Of a stretch of 64,000 nucleotides of DNA, positions 55,244 to 61,391 are shown in pieces. The stretch lies in NCBI RefSeq assembly GCF_021887715.1, contig NZ_JAIQXX010000005.1, forward strand, positions 151,864 through 215,863. The letters are read 5' to 3'. The position numbers and the translations under genes were made by a program. This DNA comes from Winogradskyella immobilis (GTDB taxonomy: Bacteria > Bacteroidota > Bacteroidia > Flavobacteriales > Flavobacteriaceae). The notes under the pieces were generated by a model. The model searched no databases. It was not told where the DNA came from and saw only the letters and a program-made list of their open reading frames with translations. Numbering within the stretch: position 1 is the first letter of the stretch; the number at the start of each line of letters is the position of its first letter.

Positions 55244-55314
55244 ACCTGCAAGGTTTATATAACCTTGTTGGTGTTAAATTTATTAATTAATAAGATTCCC
55301 GTTTTCACGGGAAT
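55244..55314. repeat. Two palindromes upstream of the DUF3467 gene
   Basis: ACCTGCAAGGTT (55244-55255) pairs with AACCTTGTTGGT (55261-55272) with one mismatch and one wobble, and ATTCCCGT (55295-55302) pairs perfectly with ACGGGAAT (55307-55314) around TTTC. Both look like dispersed flavobacterial palindromes. Confidence 0.5.
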
Positions 55315-55329
55315 TTAAACAAGTTTAAA

Positions 55330-55647
55330 ATGGCAGACGAAAAAAAGAATCCAAAAAAAGGTCAAATTAACATAGAATTAGACGAACAAGTTGCACAAGG
55401 AACCTATTCTAATTTGGCGATTATCAACCATTCAGTATCTGAATTTGTCGTTGATTTTGTAAATATTATGCCAGGCACTCCAAAGAGTAAAGTAAAGTCT
55501 CGTATTATATTAACACCACAACATGCAAAGCGATTAGTAAAAGCGTTGAACGAAAATGTTAAACGTTTTGAAAATGCTCATGGAGTTATTAAGGATTATG
55601 AGCAACCGTCTATTCCAATAAATTTCGGTCCAACAGGACAAGCCTAA
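55330..55647 (+). CDS. DUF3467 family protein
   Basis: The 105-residue protein has the family pattern QINIELDEQVAQGTYSNLAIINHSVSEFVVDFVNIMPG then KSRIILTPQHAKRLVKALNENVKRFE. It is a cytoplasmic protein of unknown role that is conserved just after rpoC in Bacteroidota. It has its own spacer of 98 bp after the rpoC terminator and its own terminator. Confidence 0.85.
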   Translation: MADEKKNPKKGQINIELDEQVAQGTYSNLAIINHSVSEFVVDFVNIMPGTPKSKVKSRIILTPQHAKRLVKALNENVKRFENAHGVIKDYEQPSIPINFGPTGQA

Positions 55648-55652
55648 AAATT

Positions 55653-55684
55653 AAAACCCTTTGATGACTAGTCAAAGGGTTTTT
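55653..55684 (+). terminator. Terminator between the DUF3467 and ferredoxin genes
   Basis: AAAACCCTTTGA (55653-55664) and TCAAAGGGTTTT (55672-55683) pair perfectly over 12 bp with a 7-nt loop. It is flanked by A residues on the left and T residues on the right and so can serve both convergent genes. Confidence 0.88.
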
Positions 55685-55728
55685 CAATTATTGAAATTAA
55701 AATTTTATCCAAGTTCTATAACTGGGAT

Positions 55729-55965
55729 TTAAGCAACTTCTTTTTGCTCTTTATTTACATGGTATTTTAATGCTCCAGAAGGGCATTTTTGTATTTGTTT
55801 TATAATTTTTTTGGTTTTAGCTCCGTCGAGATCAATCCACGGAATAACAGATGTTCTAAAAACATCAGAAAGTTGTTTTGCACAAAGTTCTGCATTAACA
55901 CAACATTTTGGCTCATAGGTTACAGTAATTTCAGAATTACTGAAAACGTTTGTATTTGTTTCCAT
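55729..55965 (-). CDS. Divergent 4Fe-4S mono-cluster ferredoxin (Fer4_19-like)
   Basis: The 78-residue protein matches the Fer4_19 pattern: TYEPKCCVNAELCAKQLSDVF, then PWIDLDGAKTKKIIKQIQKCPSGALKY. The Cys placement (CC.....C near the start and a single C in KCPSGAL) suggests an atypical 4Fe-4S cluster with few ligands. Partner and pathway are not known. It is convergent with DUF3467. Confidence 0.85.
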   Translation of the reverse strand: METNTNVFSNSEITVTYEPKCCVNAELCAKQLSDVFRTSVIPWIDLDGAKTKKIIKQIQKCPSGALKYHVNKEQKEVA

Positions 55966-56105
55966 AAGGTAGACTATTTTGGGGCTTAATCTGTCTTCAA
56001 ATTATTCGTTTATAGTGGCAATATATAAAAATAATCGATAAAAAGCATAAAAAATCAGATTAAAAACATGATTAAGATAGAAATATCGATGTATAACCTA
56101 CTAAT

Positions 56106-57695
56106 TTATTCAAATTCTGAAGTTAAATGGAATGTAATACTAGGGTATTTTTGCTGTGTCATTTGTAGTGAAAAGACTGAATCTGCTAAAAACACCAATT
56201 GTCCACTCTTGTCTTTAGCGAGGTAGCGTTGCTTCACACGTTTAAATTCTGCAAACTCAGTATTCTTTTCGTCTTCAGGATCTACCCAACACGCTTTATG
56301 AACATTCAAATTTTCATAAGTACATTTAGCACCATACTCGTGTTCTAATCGGTACTGTATCACTTCGTACTGTAGTGCGCCGACAGTACCTATAACTTTT
56401 CGACCATTCATTTCTAAGGTAAATAACTGAGCAACACCTTCATCCATTAATTGATCGATACCCTTGTATAGCTGTTTAGCTTTCATTGGGTCAGCGTTAT
56501 TAATGTATCTAAAATGTTCAGGAGAAAAACTAGGAATACCTTTGTAATTAATAATTTCTCCTTCAGTAAGTGTGTCACCTATTTTAAAATTACCTGTGTC
56601 ATGTAGCCCAACAATATCACCAGGATATGATATATCTACAATTTGTTTTTTTTCGGCAAAAAATGCATTTGGACTTGAGAATTTTAGTTTCTTTTTATTT
56701 CTAACATGTAGGTAAGGAGTATTTCTTTTAAACTCTCCAGAAACAATTTTTATAAACGCTAAACGATCTCTGTGGTTAGGATCCATATTAGCATGAATTT
56801 TAAACACAAATCCCGTAAATTTATTTTCATCGGGTTTTACTAAACGTTCTTCACTCTGTTTAGCTCTTGGTTTAGGAGCAATATCAACAAAACAGTCTAA
56901 TAGTTCTCTAACTCCAAAATTATTTAAAGCAGATCCAAAAAATACAGGTTGTAAATCTCCATTTAAATAAGCGTCTTTATCAAAACTAGGATATATACCA
57001 TCTGTAAGTTCAATATCTTCTCTAAGTTGGTTTGCAGCGATATCTCCTAAAAGGGTATTGAGTTCGGAAGAATTTAAATCACTAACTTCAATAGTTTCTT
57101 CAATATCTTTTCTGCTATCTCCACTAAAAAGATTAACATTCTTTTCCCAAATGTTATAGATGCCTTTAAAGTCGTAACCCATACCAATTGGAAAACTTAA
57201 AGGAGTTACAGTTAAACCTAACTTTTGCTCTACTTCATCTAAAAGATCAAAAGCGTCTTTACCTTCACGATCTAATTTATTTATAAAAACAATCATGGGT
57301 ATGTTTCGCATTCTGCATACTTCAACCAATTTCTCAGTCTGTTCCTCAACACCTTTTGCAACATCTATAACTACAATAACACTGTCTACAGCAGTTAAAG
57401 TTCTAAACGTATCTTCTGCAAAATCTTTATGGCCTGGTGTATCTAAGATATTTATTTTAATACCGTTATATTCAAAAGCTAATACAGAAGTAGCTACAGA
57501 AATACCACGTTGACGCTCTATTTCCATAAAGTCGCTTGTAGCTCCTTTTTTAATCTTATTGCTTTTTACAGCACCAGCTTCTTGTATGGCACCACCAAAC
57601 AATAGAAGCTTTTCGGTAAGTGTGGTTTTACCAGCATCGGGGTGAGAAATGATACCAAAAGTTCGGCGTCGCTGTATTTCAGATAGAAAACTCAT
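56106..57695 (-). CDS. prfC: Peptide chain release factor 3
   Basis: RF3 is a GTPase that removes RF1/RF2 from the ribosome after peptide release. The 529-residue protein has G1 SHPDAGKTT (17-25), the RQRGISVATS switch, G3 DTPGHKDFAED and G4 NKLDREGKD and keeps the RF3-type C terminus (about 390-529, with GTVGALQYEVIQYRLEHEYGAKCTYEN). Length is that of the family. Confidence 0.96.
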   Translation of the reverse strand: MSFLSEIQRRRTFGIISHPDAGKTTLTEKLLLFGGAIQEAGAVKSNKIKKGATSDFMEIERQRGISVATSVLAFEYNGIKINILDTPGHKDFAEDTFRTLTAVDSVIVVIDVAKGVEEQTEKLVEVCRMRNIPMIVFINKLDREGKDAFDLLDEVEQKLGLTVTPLSFPIGMGYDFKGIYNIWEKNVNLFSGDSRKDIEETIEVSDLNSSELNTLLGDIAANQLREDIELTDGIYPSFDKDAYLNGDLQPVFFGSALNNFGVRELLDCFVDIAPKPRAKQSEERLVKPDENKFTGFVFKIHANMDPNHRDRLAFIKIVSGEFKRNTPYLHVRNKKKLKFSSPNAFFAEKKQIVDISYPGDIVGLHDTGNFKIGDTLTEGEIINYKGIPSFSPEHFRYINNADPMKAKQLYKGIDQLMDEGVAQLFTLEMNGRKVIGTVGALQYEVIQYRLEHEYGAKCTYENLNVHKACWVDPEDEKNTEFAEFKRVKQRYLAKDKSGQLVFLADSVFSLQMTQQKYPSITFHLTSEFE

Positions 57696-57872
57696 TGTAT
57701 TGATTTAATGAGCGCAAATATAGCCTTATTTGTTATATTTTTTTATGCTATATGTTAATCCAAATTAATAATAAATTATCTATAAATTTTTATAAACTCA
57801 ATTTTTACTCAAACTAGGAGGACTTATAAATGCGATTATAACATTTTTCATTTTTTTGACTATCACTTCTTA

Positions 57873-57880
57873 TATATTTG
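57873..57880 (+). promoter_or_regulatory. Promoter -7 element upstream of the sensor kinase
   Basis: TATATTTG matches TAnnTTTG exactly; the predicted start near 57886 leaves about 20 nt before the ATG at 57907. A TTG (57856-57858) lies upstream but only 14 bp away, shorter than the usual spacing. Confidence 0.45.
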
Positions 57881-57906
57881 TATTAATATATTGACTCTTA
57901 GATAAT

Positions 57907-59838
57907 ATGAAAAAAGGTTTAATAACACTTCTTATAGGTTTATACTTTTCTAGTATACTTAATTCTCAAATTAAAGAAAGTGATAGTTTTTATAAATCAA
58001 AAATTGAATCATTTATTATAATGATGCAGTCAGATTCAACTTTGAATTATATATCTAGATTAAAAGATGGTGACTATAAAAAACTATTGCTAAAAATTGT
58101 AGATACAGAGAATGCTACGTATAAAGATTACAATATTTTTCTTACTGAAATTAGTAATAAAGAGGAAATTAATTACAATTTAATTTCTAACTATATAAAT
58201 GATTTTGTAAAACCACCATTAGATAGAAATAAGATTAATTTAGATTATACTTTAATCAAACAAAATCAAGTTACAACATTAAGAAATAACGGGAATTTAG
58301 ATGAAGCTACTACACAAAATAAAATCTTAGAAGATTATATAAATAAATTTAGTAAAACGGACAAACAGTATAAAATTCAAAAATCATATGTGAGTATTCA
58401 TAATGCTGTGATGAATTTTATTCAAAAAGATTTTAATAAAGGTAAAGAAATACTTGATAATTGTTTAAAAATTGCGAGAGAATATAACGATATACCTCTT
58501 GAAATAGCCTCGTTTTTTTACTTGTCTGACTTTTTGGTTGTAGAGAGAAAATTAGATGAGTTTATAGATGTTAATGAAAGAAGTTTACAACTAGAAAAAA
58601 AGCAGCCTAGTAAGACATCTTATTATGCTGGTACAATAGGGCATTTAATAAATGCTTATGCTTTTAAAGGTGGATATGATAAAAGAGTAGAACAATTACT
58701 AGAAGAGCTTTATAACGACCCAATTTCGCAAAAAGATAGCTATTCACTATATGCGCAATACCTTTCTACATTAGATTTAAATTCTGAAACAAAAAAAAAT
58801 ATATTTAAAAAATTTGGATCGAATAATGCATTAGAATTTTGTGAAATTATTACTGAAGCATCTAAAAATAAACTTAATGATAATGATTTTTATCATGTTC
58901 TGTCAGAATCTTCTAAACTTCTAGAAAAGGATAATTTTTATAAAGAAGCAATAAAGTACAAAGACCAAGCAATTGTATTAACTCGAAAAATATATAGTGA
59001 AGACTTGACCAAGTCTTTAGCAAATTTTAAAACTCAACAAGCTATAAAATCAAAAGAAGTAGAAATTCTCAATGCTAAAGAGCGCTCTAATTTATATATA
59101 ATTATAGGCTCATTAGTTACAGGCTTATTCTTAATTTCTGTATTTGTAATAATTAAAAAAAGGAAGCAATCAAAACTATTAATGATAAAAAATCATCAAA
59201 TTAACGATGCGCTAAAAGAAAAAGAATTATTGATAAAAGAAGTGCATCATCGTGTTAAAAACAACTTTCAAATTGTCTCGAGTTTATTAGAATTACAGTC
59301 TAAAGATATTGAAGATGAAAAAGCATTAGCATTAGCCAGTGAAAGTCAAAATAGGATAAAATCTATGGCATTGATTCATCAAAAACTATATCAAAATGAA
59401 AACGGATTGATTGATTTTGATGAATATATTCGCTTATTAGTAAAAGAAATTTCAATATTATATAAATCAAATACTAAAATAGATACAAAGATCATCACTG
59501 ATGATTTGTTTTTCGATATTGATACAGCAATACCTTTAGGGTTAATTGTAAACGAATTAATTACAAATGCTTATAAGTACGCATTTGTAAAACATAAAAA
59601 AGGACAATTAAATATAGCTATTAATAAAGTAGGTGATGGCAATTATAAATTAGAAGTATCTGATAATGGTTCAGGGCTTGACAATAATTTTAATATAAAT
59701 AAAGTAAAGAGTTTAGGGTTACGGTTAGTAAACCGTCTTGCAAAACAGCTTCAGGGATCATTTTCGTTTATGAATAATAATGGTGCTAATTTTGAAATTA
59801 TATTTAAAGATGTTCATGCAAGAAAGAGAATAAACTAA
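57907..59838 (+). CDS. Sensor histidine kinase with exported TPR-like region (HisKA_2 family)
   Basis: The 643-residue kinase has a signal-like N terminus (1-20), a helical repeat region of about 370 residues with TPR features, one membrane helix (about 395-417), then a HisKA_2 dimerisation domain with KEVHHRVKNNFQIVSSLLEL, in which the His just before Arg (about 448) is the expected phosphate acceptor. The HATPase_c domain follows with N box PLGLIVNELITNAYKYAF and G boxes VSDNGSGLDNN and SLGLRLVNRLA. It lies 112 bp upstream of a LytTR regulator and is its probable partner. The signal sensed is unknown. Confidence 0.9.
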   Translation: MKKGLITLLIGLYFSSILNSQIKESDSFYKSKIESFIIMMQSDSTLNYISRLKDGDYKKLLLKIVDTENATYKDYNIFLTEISNKEEINYNLISNYINDFVKPPLDRNKINLDYTLIKQNQVTTLRNNGNLDEATTQNKILEDYINKFSKTDKQYKIQKSYVSIHNAVMNFIQKDFNKGKEILDNCLKIAREYNDIPLEIASFFYLSDFLVVERKLDEFIDVNERSLQLEKKQPSKTSYYAGTIGHLINAYAFKGGYDKRVEQLLEELYNDPISQKDSYSLYAQYLSTLDLNSETKKNIFKKFGSNNALEFCEIITEASKNKLNDNDFYHVLSESSKLLEKDNFYKEAIKYKDQAIVLTRKIYSEDLTKSLANFKTQQAIKSKEVEILNAKERSNLYIIIGSLVTGLFLISVFVIIKKRKQSKLLMIKNHQINDALKEKELLIKEVHHRVKNNFQIVSSLLELQSKDIEDEKALALASESQNRIKSMALIHQKLYQNENGLIDFDEYIRLLVKEISILYKSNTKIDTKIITDDLFFDIDTAIPLGLIVNELITNAYKYAFVKHKKGQLNIAINKVGDGNYKLEVSDNGSGLDNNFNINKVKSLGLRLVNRLAKQLQGSFSFMNNNGANFEIIFKDVHARKRIN

Positions 59839-59854
59839 AATAATGTATAATTAG

Positions 59855-59883
59855 TTCAGAACTAAAAATGGGCAATTCAGAAC
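59855..59883 (+). promoter_or_regulatory. Paired TTCAGAAC sites upstream of the LytTR regulator
   Basis: TTCAGAAC occurs at 59855-59862 and 59876-59883, 21 bp apart (two helical turns), which is the spacing of LytTR direct repeats. The first is inside a palindrome TTAGTTCAGAACTAA (59851-59865), and TTAGTTCAG matches the published LytTR half-site [TA][AC][CA]GTTN[AG][TG] in eight of nine positions. A third copy is at 60726. Binding is inferred. Confidence 0.5.
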
Positions 59884-59950
59884 ATTTTACTGTACATTAG
59901 AATAATATAAATGTTTAGTATATATTTTTACAGGTAATAAATAACCATAA

Positions 59951-60673
59951 ATGAGTAAAGTAAAAATATTAGTAGTAGAAGACGAAATAATAATTGCTGA
60001 TAATATATGTGATACTTTAAACAGTTTAGGGTATAAAGCTCTAGAACCAGCCGTAAATTATACTGAAGCCATAGAGTTAATTGAAAATGAAAATCCAGAT
60101 ATAGCAATTTTAGATATTCAGCTATCTGGTCAAAAAACAGGGATCGATCTTGCTAAAAAAATAAAGGAAGATTACAATTTTCCTTTTATATTTTTAACCT
60201 CTAATGCAGATGTGTCTACAGTAAATGAAGCTAAAAAAGTAATACCTCCTGCATATTTGATAAAACCATTTACTAAAGAAGAATTATATACTTCTATTGA
60301 AATAGCTTTATATAGTCATTCCGAAAAAATAAGTGAGATTAATGACAAAAACGTAATTATTAAAGATGCATTATTTATAAAAGAAAAAGGGGTCTACAAT
60401 AAACTTGCATTTGATGATATATTGTATTTTAAAAGCTCACATGTTTATATAGAAATTTTTGTAAAAGAAAAAAAGAGATTCATTATACGTGGTAGTTTAA
60501 ATGATATTATTAATAAAGTGAACTCAAAATTTATTCGAGTACATCGAGGGTTTATTATTAATACAGAATATTTAGATCAAATTGATAGCACGTCATTAAA
60601 AATTAATAACGAAATTATCCCTATCGGAAAAAAATATCGTCAAGACATCCTTAATAAAATAAACAAAATCTAA
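59951..60673 (+). CDS. LytTR family response regulator
   Basis: The 240-residue protein has a receiver domain with VVEDE (8-12, acidic pocket), phospho-acceptor Asp55 in IAILDIQLSG, Thr in FLTSN and Lys in YLIKPFT, then a LytTR DNA-binding domain (about 136-240) with the family end HRGFIINTEYLDQI. LytTR domains bind direct repeats about 21 bp apart through a beta-strand fold. It is downstream of its probable kinase and upstream of the adhesin gene, so it is the best candidate regulator of the adhesin. Confidence 0.93.
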   Translation: MSKVKILVVEDEIIIADNICDTLNSLGYKALEPAVNYTEAIELIENENPDIAILDIQLSGQKTGIDLAKKIKEDYNFPFIFLTSNADVSTVNEAKKVIPPAYLIKPFTKEELYTSIEIALYSHSEKISEINDKNVIIKDALFIKEKGVYNKLAFDDILYFKSSHVYIEIFVKEKKRFIIRGSLNDIINKVNSKFIRVHRGFIINTEYLDQIDSTSLKINNEIIPIGKKYRQDILNKINKI

Positions 60674-60993
60674 CCTATTTTTTATTATAACACAAATTTT
60701 AGTTTCTACAACTCTATAATACATATTCAGAACATTTAAGTGTTTTTAATGGTTAGTTAAAAGTATTTTCACATCGATAAAGAGCAAATAATGCCGATGT
60801 TGAGTTTGTTTTTTATGAAACATATTTTGTGTTTCAATTAATATCAAAAGACTAGACATTATTTTATTTGATTTTAATGTGACTTAAATAAGATTAGAGT
60901 GTCTTAGAATAAGAATGTAATTTTAAGAGTAAATTAATTTATCGATACAAGGAGTGTTTTATCGAATTAAATTGAAAATAATATTAAAATAGT

Positions 60994-61023
60994 TTGCATA
61001 AGAAAATTACTATTGTAAGTTTG
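60994..61023 (+). promoter_or_regulatory. Promoter upstream of the adhesin gene
   Basis: TTG (60994-60996, within TTTG at 60993-60996) and TAAGTTTG (61016-61023) are 19 bp apart and match the Bacteroidota -33/-7 consensus. The predicted start near 61029 gives a leader of about 360 nt before the ATG at 61392. Confidence 0.65.
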
Positions 61024-61031
61024 TTAACCTA

Positions 61032-61068
61032 ATTTTATTAGATACTTAGTAAAATAATCTAATAAAAT
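61032..61068 (+). promoter_or_regulatory. Perfect 12-bp inverted repeat at the start of the adhesin leader
   Basis: ATTTTATTAGAT (61032-61043) and ATCTAATAAAAT (61057-61068) are perfectly complementary with a 13-nt loop. It begins at about +3 relative to the predicted start. There is no T tract, so it is not an ordinary terminator. It may be an operator or a 5' RNA stem. Confidence 0.55.
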
Positions 61069-61391
61069 ATATATACCCTATATAAATGATTAATAATGAC
61101 ATGCCTATCGGTCTAGGTGTATCTTGTAATTATATATGCCAATTTTCATTTAAAAATTGGAGAGTTTTCAGCCCCATATATTCCACATTATTCCACAAAT
61201 TAAATACCTTAAAACACTTTTTTTTATTTCTTTCTTGGAGCCGAAATAAATTGTATCAATCATATACTGATTTAAGATTTCTAAAGAGAATACAATACAA
61301 ATTATATAAGTTATTTCAAAAAAATAGCAACCAACCAAAACAATGAATCATATAGTGATTTCTTATTAACATAATAAACTTAAGAAGTATT

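Larger units (their letters stand above)
60674..61391. other. 718-bp intergenic region between the regulator and the adhesin
   Basis: No convincing gene is present. An 86-codon open frame at 61086-61346 has a composition (rich in Phe, Tyr, Lys; poor in Ala, Gly, Glu) unlike real proteins of this genome and is rejected. Seen here: a TTCAGAAC site at 60726-60733 with a degenerate partner TCTACAAC 21 bp upstream (60705-60712), a consensus promoter at 60994-61023, a perfect 12-bp inverted repeat at 61032-61068, and a 10-bp-period direct repeat ATTCCACA at 61180 and 61190. The rest is AT-rich. Confidence 0.6.

Noticed and set aside
61086..61346. 86-codon open frame before the adhesin
   Set aside because: Residue composition is dominated by Phe, Tyr, Lys, Leu and Ser with few Ala, Gly or Glu, unlike real proteins here, and it lies in a region better explained as an untranslated leader.
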